This document shows, piece after piece, positions 1-6,845 of a stretch of 6,983 bases of DNA (positions are counted from its first letter, which is position 1; the number at the start of each line of letters is the position of its first letter). Both the position numbers and the translations under genes were made by a program. The notes under the pieces were generated by a model that saw only the letters and a list, made by a program, of their open reading frames with translations, did no database searches and was not told the DNA's origin. Where the stretch lies: the NCBI GenBank assembly GCA_031288215.1, contig JAITRV010000101.1, positions 1 through 6,983 of the forward strand, given 5' to 3'. Source of the stretch: Spirochaetaceae bacterium (GTDB lineage: Bacteria; Spirochaetota; Spirochaetia; Treponematales; Breznakiellaceae).

Positions 1-2364
1 AAGACTTCGATATATTCCGACCGTGCTACCATCGGGTCCCCTGAGGAACTTGATGAGTATGGGGTTTGGGTCAAAAGTGAACCCCAGGACCTTTCTGTTC
101 CGGATCTTGATGGTCCGAAATTTCCGGAGGAAGGCGATTTGGGAATAGATCTGCCGGATTTTGGGGACGATCTTGCCGGGGAAGACCTTTCCGGGACGGA
201 CGATCTGCCGGAATTCGATATCGATCCCAACGCTTTTCCTGACCTGGAAAGCACCGATTCCGGTTCGGACTTCCTGCTTGACCTGGAAAGCACCGATTCC
301 GGTTTGGATTCCTTTCTTGACCTGGAAAGCACCGATTCCGGTTCGGATTCCTTTCTTGACCTGGAAAGCACCGATTCCGGTTCGGACTCCTTTCCTGACC
401 TGGAAAGCACCGATTCCGGTTCGAACTCCTTTCCTGAGTTGGAAAACACCGACGACCTGCCGGATTTTGATATAAGCATGACCGACGACCTGCCGGATAT
501 CGAGCTTCCTCCGGAGCCCCCGGAGGCCGATGCGGACTCCGTCTTGGAGGGTCTGCCGGATTTTGAGGATGCCGGGGACGACTTATCCTCTTTCACCTTA
601 CCCGAAGAACTCGCCCCGGAAGATGAAGCCCCCTTAGGGGAGGAGCCCGATGCGGCGGGCATTCCTGATGAGCCGTCCTTTTCCTTGGAAACGGATGATA
701 TGTTCGGTATCCCTGATGCGGAGGAGCCCCTTCCCGATGCCGGATTTGAAGACGCGCCCCCCGATGATTCCGGCTTCCAAGAGTGCGAGCCTCCCCTGAC
801 GGATGTTTCGATGGAAGATTTTCTCGATAATACCCCCTTCGGATCGGTTCCTCCCCTGCTGGATGATCCCGTGGTGGAAGCCCCCTTCCCGGAGCGGTCC
901 CGGGAGGAGGACCGGGTTTCACCGGGGATGGATCTCTCCACCCAGCTTTTAATGCGGATCGCCGATGAGCTTTCTTTAATAAAAGTGGAAATATCCACCC
1001 TGAAAGAGGAACTCTCATCTCATCGCGGCAGCCCCAGCCCCCGGGAAGAACCAAAGGATACGGAGCAGGATTTCTTCGATGAAGAAGAGGATGAAAAAAT
1101 CGCCCTGACCGGGGATGAAATCGATAATATCCTCAACACGGCGGACTTTACCGAAGAGGCCGGCACGGACGCCGCCGCCGAGTTCCCGGAGGATGCCGCC
1201 CCGGAGGAAGAACTCCCGGAAACGGGCGAGGCGGACCTATCAACCCCGGAGGCCTTTCCGGAGATCTCCTTTGAGGAGTCTGCCGGGGATGAGGCGTTTT
1301 CGGAGGAACCCGCATCGGAGGCCGTCTTTGCCGAAGCCGTCCCGGTGGAGTTTCCCGGGGATGCGGCGGGGACGGAAGATTTCGGCGGGACAGGCTCCCA
1401 AGCATCGGAGGAGCCGGATTTCATTGAATTGCCCGAAATAGACGACAATTTTGCCGCCATGGAGCTTCCCGGCATACCGGGAGATTCCGGGCTGCCGCCG
1501 GATGAAGGGTTCCTTCCCCTCCCGGAAGAGGAGCCGGAGGAACTCAAGCTGCTGCGGGAAGAAGGGGCAACGATCATCACCGAAGAAGCGGAGGACCTCA
1601 GTTACCCGGAGGACATCAGTTACCTGGAGGAGGACGCTCTGGGGCCGGACGTTTTTGACGAGGCCGCGCTGGATCTTTCCGAGGCGGTCATTGACGAACC
1701 GAATATCTCCGGGGATCTCGTGGAAAATGTCCTTGAGGAGCCGACTCCGGATTCTATCGCCATCAATCTGGATATGGAAGAACCCCTGGGCCCGGAAGCA
1801 TCCGGCGAAGGCCGTAAACCCTTCATCCTGCCGGAGGATTCCGGGGATTTCTTCATTAAAGATGAAAACGCGGTAGAACTGCTCCATGAAGATGAGGAAA
1901 AAACCATCGATATTGCGGTGGAACCGGAAGCTGCCGGCCAGGACGGGGAACCTCCCGCTGAGGCGGAAGGCCTGCCTGAGACGGAACTTCTGGCTGAGGC
2001 GGAATTTCTGCCTGAAACGGAATTTCTGCCTGAAGCGGAGGCTGCCCCGGCGGTTTTTGAAATTGCCGCGGAAGAAGCCGGCGATTCCCAAGGCCCGGAT
2101 GATTTCCCCGTTTTTGAGGAAGCCGCGGACCGTTTCCCGGAGCCGGTTCCTGAAGAAACGGCGGAACCGGTCCCCGCCGGGGAAAAGCCGCCGGAAGCTG
2201 AGATAAGGCCCCTTCCCGATAACCTTAAACAGGAGTTAAAGGTGGTGCTTTCCTATATGGATCAGCTCTTAGAATCCCTGCCGGATGAAAAAATCGAAGA
2301 ATTCGCCCGGTCGGAGCATTTTAATACCTACAAGAAACTCTTTGAGGAATTAGGTCTCGTGTAA
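1..2364 (+). CDS. Acidic repeat-rich protein with coiled coil, 5'-partial
   Basis: The frame is open from base 1, so the gene starts left of the window. A TTG at 139 is the first start-like codon, but the 46 residues before it (with the ordered-looking stretch DEYGVWVKSEPQDL) read as genuine protein, so TTG is probably not the start. The visible 787 residues are dominated by Asp, Glu, Pro, Ser and Gly. In order: N-terminal block (residues 1-31); five 13-residue repeats (81-145); DLPDF-type short repeats; a probable coiled coil beginning MDLSTQLLMRIADELSLIK (310-342); the block EKIALTGDEIDNIL (365-378); hexapeptide repeats (531-542, 658-681); and a less acidic helical C-terminus (738-787) ending FEELGLV. 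No membrane segment is visible. The stop TAA overlaps the next start by one base. I cannot assign a function. A cytoplasmic scaffold or partner for the downstream MAF-like proteins is a guess from the operon. Confidence is high that it is a gene and low on role. Confidence 0.9.
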   Translation, partial: KTSIYSDRATIGSPEELDEYGVWVKSEPQDLSVPDLDGPKFPEEGDLGIDLPDFGDDLAGEDLSGTDDLPEFDIDPNAFPDLESTDSGSDFLLDLESTDSGLDSFLDLESTDSGSDSFLDLESTDSGSDSFPDLESTDSGSNSFPELENTDDLPDFDISMTDDLPDIELPPEPPEADADSVLEGLPDFEDAGDDLSSFTLPEELAPEDEAPLGEEPDAAGIPDEPSFSLETDDMFGIPDAEEPLPDAGFEDAPPDDSGFQECEPPLTDVSMEDFLDNTPFGSVPPLLDDPVVEAPFPERSREEDRVSPGMDLSTQLLMRIADELSLIKVEISTLKEELSSHRGSPSPREEPKDTEQDFFDEEEDEKIALTGDEIDNILNTADFTEEAGTDAAAEFPEDAAPEEELPETGEADLSTPEAFPEISFEESAGDEAFSEEPASEAVFAEAVPVEFPGDAAGTEDFGGTGSQASEEPDFIELPEIDDNFAAMELPGIPGDSGLPPDEGFLPLPEEEPEELKLLREEGATIITEEAEDLSYPEDISYLEEDALGPDVFDEAALDLSEAVIDEPNISGDLVENVLEEPTPDSIAINLDMEEPLGPEASGEGRKPFILPEDSGDFFIKDENAVELLHEDEEKTIDIAVEPEAAGQDGEPPAEAEGLPETELLAEAEFLPETEFLPEAEAAPAVFEIAAEEAGDSQGPDDFPVFEEAADRFPEPVPEETAEPVPAGEKPPEAEIRPLPDNLKQELKVVLSYMDQLLESLPDEKIEEFARSEHFNTYKKLFEELGLV
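241..435 (+). repeat. Five 39-bp tandem repeats inside gene 1
   Basis: Five consecutive 39-bp units start at 241, 280, 319, 358 and 397, each opening with GACCTGGAAAGCACCGATTC. They encode the 13-residue unit DLESTDSGSDSFL with small changes at the last five positions. A degenerate sixth unit (ELENTDD...) follows at 436. The units are nearly identical even at synonymous positions, which points to recent duplication. The length keeps the frame, so copy number can change without disrupting the gene. Confidence 0.95.
448..498 (+). repeat. Direct repeat, 33-bp period (TDDLPD motif)
   Basis: An identical 18-bp sequence, ACCGACGACCTGCCGGAT, begins at 448 and again at 481, coding TDDLPD both times. 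A diverged relative lies at about 199-216 (TDDLPEFD). This short duplication follows the 39-bp array and belongs to the same acidic low-complexity N-terminal half of gene 1. Confidence 0.8.
1591..1626 (+). repeat. Two 18-bp tandem repeats inside gene 1 (EDLSYP/EDISYL)
   Basis: Two adjacent 18-bp units (1591-1608 and 1609-1626) encode EDLSYP and EDISYL, followed by a partial third unit (EED). They match at most bases. The period equals that of the hexapeptide array at 1972-2043, although the sequence differs. Confidence 0.7.
1972..2043 (+). repeat. Four 18-bp tandem repeats inside gene 1 (LPETEF hexapeptide)
   Basis: Four 18-bp units start at 1972, 1990, 2008 and 2026 and encode LPETEL, LAEAEF, LPETEF and LPEAEA. 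The preceding PPAEAEG looks like a decayed earlier unit. The hexapeptide is strongly acidic and in frame, just upstream of the distinct C-terminal region. Confidence 0.85.
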
Positions 2365-3461
2365 TGGGGCTTTTAAGTAAAGCCATTTCCAGTAATTTCC
2401 AGGAGTTAGACGCGCTGGGGAAGACCCTGCGGGATCGGATTCAACGGCTTCCCTCAAAAAAGACCTCCCCCTATGCGGCGCTGAGCCTGCTCAAGGTCTA
2501 TGGGAATTTCAATATCGCCGCCTGCCTGATGCTCCGGGGGGAGGCGTACCTGAACTATACCGCGGTGGGTCTCGGTTTCGGCAAGATCGCCTTCCCCCGG
2601 GACCGCCTGCCCGCCCTGGGGCCGGCCGGGATCAAGCTGGATCAGAGCCTTTCCTTCTTACCGGCCCAGATAAGCCCCCAGTCCGCGGTGTGGCTCTTCC
2701 CCCTGGAGGACGGGGCCCCTCCGGAATTTCTCCTCCTCATCGTGGAGGACCGGCCTTCCATGTTCCGCCCCCAATTTGTCAGCCGCATCCTGCCCCACAT
2801 CCGGAACCGGCTTATCCCCCCGGAGGCCGGGCCGCCGGAGCAAGCCGCCGCCGAGCCGCCGCCAGAGCCGGAGAAGGCCGCCGTGGCCGAGGCGGCACAG
2901 CAGCCGGAGAAGGCCGCCGCGACCGAGGCGGCGCAAGAGCCGGGGAAGGCCGCCGCGACCGAGGCGGCGCGGAAGCCGGGGAAGGCCGCCGCGACCAAGC
3001 CGCCGCAAGAGCCGGGGAAGGCCGTCGTTGCCGGGGTCCCGCCGGTGAAGGCCGTCGCCGCGGTCAGGGTGCCGCCGGTGAAGGCGGTGCGGGAGCCGGC
3101 GGCGGCTGCCGTGGCCGGTGCGCCGCCGGTAGTGGTGGCGCGGGAGCCGGCGGCGGAACTCAAGGCCCGGATTATCCAATACGGCCAAGAACATGAGCGG
3201 ATGAGCGGCATTGTCTTCGGATACCCGGAAGCTGCCGGATCAGCCGATCCGCAGGAGCAGATCGCCGCGATGAGTTCCCCCTTTGCCCTGACCATCGGCC
3301 TGTCCTCGGGGCGCTGCCTCATCCTGTTTCCCCCCTCCATGGACAGCGGCTTGGTGGCCCACCGGATTTCAAGAAGCCTCAAGACCGAGGCCCTCTGTTC
3401 TTTTGAAGCAAAAGACCCCGAGGGGGTTTACGAGGCCCTCAAACCCTATATGGCGCCATGA
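2364..3461 (+). CDS. Two-lobed hypothetical protein with Ala/Pro repeat linker
   Basis: This 365-residue protein starts at the ATG in TAATG, sharing one base with the gene 1 stop. An AGG at 2352-2354 lies 9 bases upstream and can act as a weak ribosome binding site. Residues 1-152 look like a folded alpha/beta lobe with hydrophobic strands (AVWLFPLEDG, FLLLIVEDR). Residues 153-264 are a low-complexity linker of Ala, Pro, Lys, Glu and Val with five 12-residue repeats. Residues 265-365 form a second folded-looking lobe (MSGIVFGYPE, FALTIGLSSGRCLILFPP). There is no signal peptide or membrane segment, so it is probably cytoplasmic. I do not recognise the family. Both lobes have a similar strand-rich character, but I cannot show that they are homologous. 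The tight overlap with both neighbours suggests it works with the acidic protein and the MAF-like pair. A TonB-like role was considered because of the linker, but no membrane anchor is present. Confidence 0.88.
   Translation: MGLLSKAISSNFQELDALGKTLRDRIQRLPSKKTSPYAALSLLKVYGNFNIAACLMLRGEAYLNYTAVGLGFGKIAFPRDRLPALGPAGIKLDQSLSFLPAQISPQSAVWLFPLEDGAPPEFLLLIVEDRPSMFRPQFVSRILPHIRNRLIPPEAGPPEQAAAEPPPEPEKAAVAEAAQQPEKAAATEAAQEPGKAAATEAARKPGKAAATKPPQEPGKAVVAGVPPVKAVAAVRVPPVKAVREPAAAAVAGAPPVVVAREPAAELKARIIQYGQEHERMSGIVFGYPEAAGSADPQEQIAAMSSPFALTIGLSSGRCLILFPPSMDSGLVAHRISRSLKTEALCSFEAKDPEGVYEALKPYMAP
2865..3044 (+). repeat. Five 36-bp tandem repeats in gene 2 linker
   Basis: Units of 36 bp begin at 2865, 2901, 2937, 2973 and 3009 and encode variants of EPEKAAATEAAQ. 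The first three are most alike. The last two drift towards Pro/Val-rich forms and lead into further imperfect PPVKAV and REPAA repeats up to about 3160. The array is in frame and GC-rich, and it forms a flexible spacer between the two folded-looking lobes. Confidence 0.9.
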
Positions 3462-4996
3462 ACGAGCGGCTGGCCCTGACCGGAAGCGGATCCCCTACGG
3501 TGTTTGCCGGTTCCCAGGCGCTGCACTCCCAATACAACCCCCAGGCAGAGGCGGAACGGTACGTCGCCTCCCTCACTATCCGGGAGGGGGTCCGGTTCTT
3601 TATCCTGATTGAACCCGGACTGGGCTACGCCGTTCCGGTATTGCGGAAAAGATACCCCCAGGCCCGGATCATCGCCCTCCACGTCTCGGATTTCTTTGAC
3701 GCCTCCGTTCCCCCCATGTTACGGGCGGATGCGGCCTGGTGCCCCGGAAGAGGCGTCCCGGTGCAGCGTTTTCTGGAGCGGGAGATCCCCGATATCGAAG
3801 GGCGGTCCATAGGGCTTATCGAATGGCGGCCCGCCCTGGACGCCTATGGGGAGGACTACCTGCGGCTCCTCTCGGAGGCGGTGGATTTTATAAAACGCCT
3901 GGATGCCAACGCCCGGACCGTCCGGGGCTTTGGCCGGCGCTGGGTTCGGAATGTTTTTCGGAACCTGCGGCTCATGAGAAACGTCCTGACCCTGCCGCAG
4001 ACCTCGATTCCCCTGATCGTTGCCGGGGCGGGGCCGAGCCTGGAGGAGACGGCAACCCTGATCCGGGAAAAGCAGGCCCAGGGATACGGGGTCCTGGCCG
4101 CTTCCTCCTCCCTGGAGGCCCTTCTCGCCCGGGGGATAGGGCCGAACCTCGTGATAAGCACCGATGGGGGAGCCTGGGCCTCCCTGCACCTCTTCGGGGC
4201 CTGGAGGGCGCACCGGGAAGGGCTGCCCCTGGCCCTGGGAGCGGCCATTACCGCGGCGATCCCCTCCCAATGCGGGGATCTGCCGGTCCTGGTGATAAGC
4301 GACGGGAGCCTCTGGCAGGCCCTGGCCCTGCAAAGCGCCGCCCTTCCCTTTATAGCCCTCCCCGCCCGGGGAACCGTCACCGCCGCGGCCCTGGATTTGG
4401 CCTTTACCCTTACCCGGGGGGAGGTCTCTATCGCCGGTACGGATCTTGGCCACCGGGATATGTGTACCCACGCCCGGCCCTATAGTTTCAACCGCCTCCT
4501 GGAGGATCGGGCCTCCCGGTTTCAGCCGTTCTACTCCCAGACCTTTGTCCGATCCGAAGCCATCAAGGCATCGGGAAGCCACGGGATCTACGCGGCATGG
4601 TTCAAACAGCGCCTGGACGCCTACCCCCAGCGGCTCCGGGCCCTGGGGGACAATAATCCCCTGTTCAAGTCCCTGAAGGCCCCAAGGGGGCCGTCTAACC
4701 CAGGGGGGCCGCCGAACCCAGGGGAGCCGCCGAACCCAGGGGGGCCGTCTAACCCGGAGGGGCCGGCCTCCTTCCCCCGGGGCAGGATCATCGGGGCCGG
4801 GATCTATAACGCGGAAAAGGCCCTCAGAAACCTGACGGCGGCCCTGTCCGGCCCCGCCGCCGCGGTGATCGTCCGGGAACTGGCCCCCCTCCTCCTGCCG
4901 GGGCGGGAGGATCCAAGCCCGGAGGAACTGAAGGCCGAGATCCGATCCCTGGTGAAAGCTTCCGGAAGAACCGACGGAGAAACCGGGGATGGATAG
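3458..4996 (+). CDS. MptE-like/MAF (DUF115) family protein, first paralogue
   Basis: This 512-residue protein starts within an ATGA overlap with gene 2. No good Shine-Dalgarno site precedes it, so translation likely depends on coupling. It belongs to the MptE-like / motility-associated factor family, whose bacterial members are linked to flagellin glycosylation. Visible marks: GFGRRWVRN (157-165); the glycine loop AGAGPSLE (189-196); ARGIGPNLVISTD with D236; a TVTAAALDLA helix (306-315); and AGTDL with D329. These match gene 4 in order and spacing. The N-terminal domain is shorter and more diverged: LIEPGLGYAV replaces the usual FYGLGxGYH. A proline/glycine repeat (411-434) splits the C-terminal region. 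A database name such as 6-hydroxymethylpterin diphosphokinase would come from archaeal MptE, and nothing here supports pterin synthesis. A sugar-transfer role is inferred; the sugar and acceptor are unknown. Confidence 0.88.
   Translation: MNERLALTGSGSPTVFAGSQALHSQYNPQAEAERYVASLTIREGVRFFILIEPGLGYAVPVLRKRYPQARIIALHVSDFFDASVPPMLRADAAWCPGRGVPVQRFLEREIPDIEGRSIGLIEWRPALDAYGEDYLRLLSEAVDFIKRLDANARTVRGFGRRWVRNVFRNLRLMRNVLTLPQTSIPLIVAGAGPSLEETATLIREKQAQGYGVLAASSSLEALLARGIGPNLVISTDGGAWASLHLFGAWRAHREGLPLALGAAITAAIPSQCGDLPVLVISDGSLWQALALQSAALPFIALPARGTVTAAALDLAFTLTRGEVSIAGTDLGHRDMCTHARPYSFNRLLEDRASRFQPFYSQTFVRSEAIKASGSHGIYAAWFKQRLDAYPQRLRALGDNNPLFKSLKAPRGPSNPGGPPNPGEPPNPGGPSNPEGPASFPRGRIIGAGIYNAEKALRNLTAALSGPAAAVIVRELAPLLLPGREDPSPEELKAEIRSLVKASGRTDGETGDG
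4686..4757 (+). repeat. Four 18-bp tandem repeats in gene 3 (GPSNPG/GPPNPG)
   Basis: Four 18-bp units start at 4686, 4704, 4722 and 4740, alternating between forms with CCGTCTAACCC and CCGCCGAACCC, followed by a partial unit. They encode a collagen-like Gly/Pro/Asn run (GPSNPG, GPPNPG, EPPNPG, GPSNPE). The array sits after the conserved MAF core and before the C-terminal helical part. The paralogue in gene 4 has no such insert, so it looks like a recent in-frame expansion. Confidence 0.92.
4976..4979 (+). promoter_or_regulatory. Ribosome binding site for gene 4
   Basis: GGAG lies 9 bases before the ATG at 4989, inside the end of gene 3. It supports the 4989 start and gives gene 4 its own initiation signal in addition to coupling through the 8-nt overlap. 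Confidence 0.6.
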
Positions 4997-6692
4997 GCGG
5001 GAATCCTTTGAGCGGAACCTTCTGGCCCTTTCCGCCGCCGACCCGGAACTCTGCCGCCGGCTGACCGGAGCGCGGCCCTTCCGGGGGCGGGGCCGCTACC
5101 AATTCCTCGAAGCCCGCTCCGGGGATCCGGTCCCCGCCCTGGTGGATGACCGGGGAACCGCCCATCCCCTCCATTCCCTGGTAGACCCCCGGCGGGAGGC
5201 GGAACGGCTGATCGCCGCCACCACGGACGCCCCGGCGGATGCGGGCTTCCTGGTCTTCTACGGCCTGGGAGGGGGCTACCACCTGGACGCCGCCCTGAAA
5301 CGGGAGGACGTTTATCAGGTCCTGGTCATTGACTATGATATAGACGGCATCGCGGAGCTTCTGAGTTCCAAAGAATACGTCCCCCTCCTCAAAGATCCCC
5401 GGTTCCATCTCATGGTGGATAGTTCCCCGGAAACCCTGGAGCGCTGCCTCCCCCACCTTTACCAGCCGGTCCTCTACGGGGGCATCCGGGCGCTGCCCCT
5501 GCGGACCAGGACCAGCCTTGATCAGGCCCGGTTTACCGAAGCCGCCGAAGCCGTCAAACGGGCCATCGACGCCGTTTCCTCCGATTATTCGGTGCAGGCC
5601 GCTTTCGGAAGGCGGTGGTTTTCAAACATCATCAGGAACCTCTTTTTGGCCGAGGGGAACGCGAAAGCGCTCCCCCCGATTCGGGACGCGGCGATCTGCG
5701 CCGCCGGGCCATCCCTGGATGCTCAGATCCCGCTTCTTATCCGGCGGCGTTCTTCCCGCTGCATCCTGGCCACCGATACCTCCCTGCCCAGCCTGCTCGC
5801 CGCGGGGGTGGAGCCCGATGCCGTGGTGTCCATAGACTGCCAGCATATCAGCTTCCAGCACTTTATGGCCGGCCTCCCCCCCCATATCCCCCTGTTCCTG
5901 GACCTGGCAAGCCCGCCGGTAGTGGCGGCCCGATCCCCAAACCCCCGGTTCTTTTCCGGTGCCCACCCCCTCACCCGTTATATCTGCCGGTTTTGGCGGT
6001 CCTTCCCCGTCGTGGATACCTCCGGAGGCAACGTTACCTATGCGGCCCTGTCCCTGGCGGAAACCCTGGGGGCCCGGCGGATAGAACTCTACGGCGCGGA
6101 CTTCTCCTACCCCCGGGGAATTACCTACGCCCGGGGAACCTACCTCTACCCCTCTTTCGAGCGGCGCCAAAACCGGCTCGCCCCGGCGGAATCCCTCCAT
6201 TCGGCGTTTCTCTACCGCAGCCCCTCCCTGACGCGGCGGGGAACAGGGGAGTCCTGGTACTACGAAAGCCGGACCCTGGAGCGCTACCGGGAACGGCTGG
6301 AGGAAAAGGCCCGCGCCCTGGGAACCGTGGCGGCCATTCCCGGCGGCGGCCCTCCCCTGAACCTGTCCCCGGAAAAAACCCCGCCGGACCGCGGCCTGTT
6401 CCGGTGCTTTGCCGCCGGCGCTCCCGCCATGACCGCGGCGGAATTCCTGCGGGACTACCGGGAAAAGCTCGCCGCCCTGCCCCCCTTCAGCCGGGGCATA
6501 TCGAGAACCCTGGGCGAACTGGGGGAAGCGGAACGGCTCACCCTGACCACCCTGCTCCCCGCCGGGGCTGCCTTCAAAGGCCGCCGCCCGGATCTGAAGG
6601 CCGCCGCGGCGCTGGAGGAGGCCCGCTCCTTCTGCCTGGAGGAACTGCGCCGCGTCCTGGCAGCCTGTTGCACTTGTGGATTTTTTGCATAA
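4989..6692 (+). CDS. MptE-like/MAF (DUF115) family protein, second paralogue
   Basis: This 567-residue protein overlaps gene 3 by 8 nt. It is the more typical family member: FLVFYGLGGGYHLD (87-100) in the N-terminal domain; AFGRRWFSN (205-213); the glycine loop CAAGPSLD (237-244); AAGVEPDAVVSID with D283; SGGNVTYAALSLAETLGA (345-362); and YGADFSYP with D371. Bacterial members (motility accessory factors) are tied to transferring nonulosonic-type sugars onto flagellin, and the glycine loop and aspartates are expected to hold the nucleotide-sugar. That role is inferred here and the acceptor is unknown. The C-terminal 190 residues are helical and Arg/Glu/Ala-rich. The last residues (ACCTCGFFA) are unusual: the final GFFA and the stop codon lie in an AT-rich palindrome (6678-6707), so the gene end may have been rewritten by an inserted repeat. 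No membrane segment is visible. Confidence 0.92.
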   Translation: MDRRESFERNLLALSAADPELCRRLTGARPFRGRGRYQFLEARSGDPVPALVDDRGTAHPLHSLVDPRREAERLIAATTDAPADAGFLVFYGLGGGYHLDAALKREDVYQVLVIDYDIDGIAELLSSKEYVPLLKDPRFHLMVDSSPETLERCLPHLYQPVLYGGIRALPLRTRTSLDQARFTEAAEAVKRAIDAVSSDYSVQAAFGRRWFSNIIRNLFLAEGNAKALPPIRDAAICAAGPSLDAQIPLLIRRRSSRCILATDTSLPSLLAAGVEPDAVVSIDCQHISFQHFMAGLPPHIPLFLDLASPPVVAARSPNPRFFSGAHPLTRYICRFWRSFPVVDTSGGNVTYAALSLAETLGARRIELYGADFSYPRGITYARGTYLYPSFERRQNRLAPAESLHSAFLYRSPSLTRRGTGESWYYESRTLERYRERLEEKARALGTVAAIPGGGPPLNLSPEKTPPDRGLFRCFAAGAPAMTAAEFLRDYREKLAALPPFSRGISRTLGELGEAERLTLTTLLPAGAAFKGRRPDLKAAAALEEARSFCLEELRRVLAACCTCGFFA

Positions 6693-6707
6693 ATATGCAA
6701 AAAATCC
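6678..6707. repeat. Perfect palindrome containing the gene 4 stop codon
   Basis: Arms GGATTTTTTGCATA (6678-6691) and TATGCAAAAAATCC (6694-6707) are perfect inverted repeats separated by two bases. The gene 4 stop TAA (6690-6692) sits at the centre. As RNA this folds into a long AU-rich hairpin. It lacks a following U-run, so it is not a classic Rho-independent terminator. It could protect the mRNA 3' end, act in both directions, or be the edge of an inserted palindromic element. Confidence 0.85.
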
Positions 6708-6725
6708 CGATTGATGGGCATGCTG

Positions 6726-6740
6726 CGAACCTTCGGTTCG
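6726..6740. repeat. Short hairpin, 6-bp stem and TTC loop
   Basis: CGAACC (6726-6731) and GGTTCG (6735-6740) pair around the three-base loop TTC. It resembles a tRNA T-arm, but no other tRNA arms surround it. It lies between the stop-codon palindrome and the nested element at 6743-6814. Confidence 0.7.
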
Positions 6741-6742
6741 AC

Positions 6743-6814
6743 GGAGTTTGTAAGGTATAAATATTCATTTCATGAATATTTATACCATTTTATGCGCGAA
6801 GCGCAACAAACTCC
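6743..6814. repeat. 72-bp nested inverted-repeat element
   Basis: GGAGTTTGT (6743-6751) and ACAAACTCC (6806-6814) are perfect 9-bp inverted repeats at the ends. They enclose a hairpin with 15-bp arms and a TTC loop (6754-6786), and a second hairpin, TGCGC/GCGCA with a GAA loop (6793-6805). The predicted fold is a three-way junction. This organisation is typical of short extragenic palindromic or MITE-like elements. No target-site duplication is evident at its edges, and copies elsewhere in the genome cannot be seen from here. Confidence 0.65.
6754..6791 (+). terminator. Candidate transcription terminator hairpin
   Basis: Perfect 15-bp arms (GGTATAAATATTCAT at 6754-6768, its complement at 6772-6786) with a TTC loop are followed by ATTTTATG, a short T-run. 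It is the best terminator candidate for the four-gene operon. The stem is AT-rich and the T-run weak, so it may instead be only part of the nested repeat element. Confidence 0.4.
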
Positions 6815-6816
6815 TA

Positions 6817-6845
6817 GCGGGCCGCGACGCCGGCTCACCGCCCGC
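6817..6845. repeat. GC-rich inverted repeat after the nested element
   Basis: GCGGGC (6817-6822) pairs with GCCCGC (6840-6845), enclosing a GC-rich stretch with its own GCCGGC palindrome. An overlapping palindrome, CCCGCGGG, lies at 6841-6848. Base composition drops sharply to AT-rich just after this, at about 6852, marking a boundary between the palindromic region and the promoter region of the next gene. Confidence 0.55.

Noticed and set aside
241..435. CRISPR array
   Set aside because: The 39-bp units are directly adjacent with no unique spacers and are translated in frame.
1020..1580. Long antisense frames opposite gene 1 (also 1240-2091)
   Set aside because: They mirror the codon bias of the acidic gene: Ser/Gly-rich or Arg/Phe-rich low-complexity translations with no motifs.
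2820..3160. TonB-like periplasm-spanning linker in gene 2
   Set aside because: The Pro/Lys/Glu repeats are similar in character, but the protein has no N-terminal membrane anchor or signal peptide.
3458..6692. Pterin biosynthesis enzyme (MptE) function for genes 3 and 4
   Set aside because: The family name derives from archaeal MptE. Operon context and bacterial MAF homology fit glycosyl transfer better, and no folate or pterin gene is nearby.
6686..6699. ArgR-type operator (TGCATAAATATGCA fits the loose ARG box pattern)
   Set aside because: It overlaps the stop codon of gene 4, far from any arginine gene, and is fully explained by the larger palindrome.
6726..6750. tRNA-like T-arm (GGTTCGAC context)
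   Set aside because: Only one arm is present. There is no acceptor stem, D-arm or anticodon arm at the proper distances.
5615..6760. Long overlapping frame in +2 relative to gene 4
   Set aside because: Its Pro/Arg/Gly-rich translation is typical of a GC-rich shadow frame, while the gene 4 frame carries clear family motifs.
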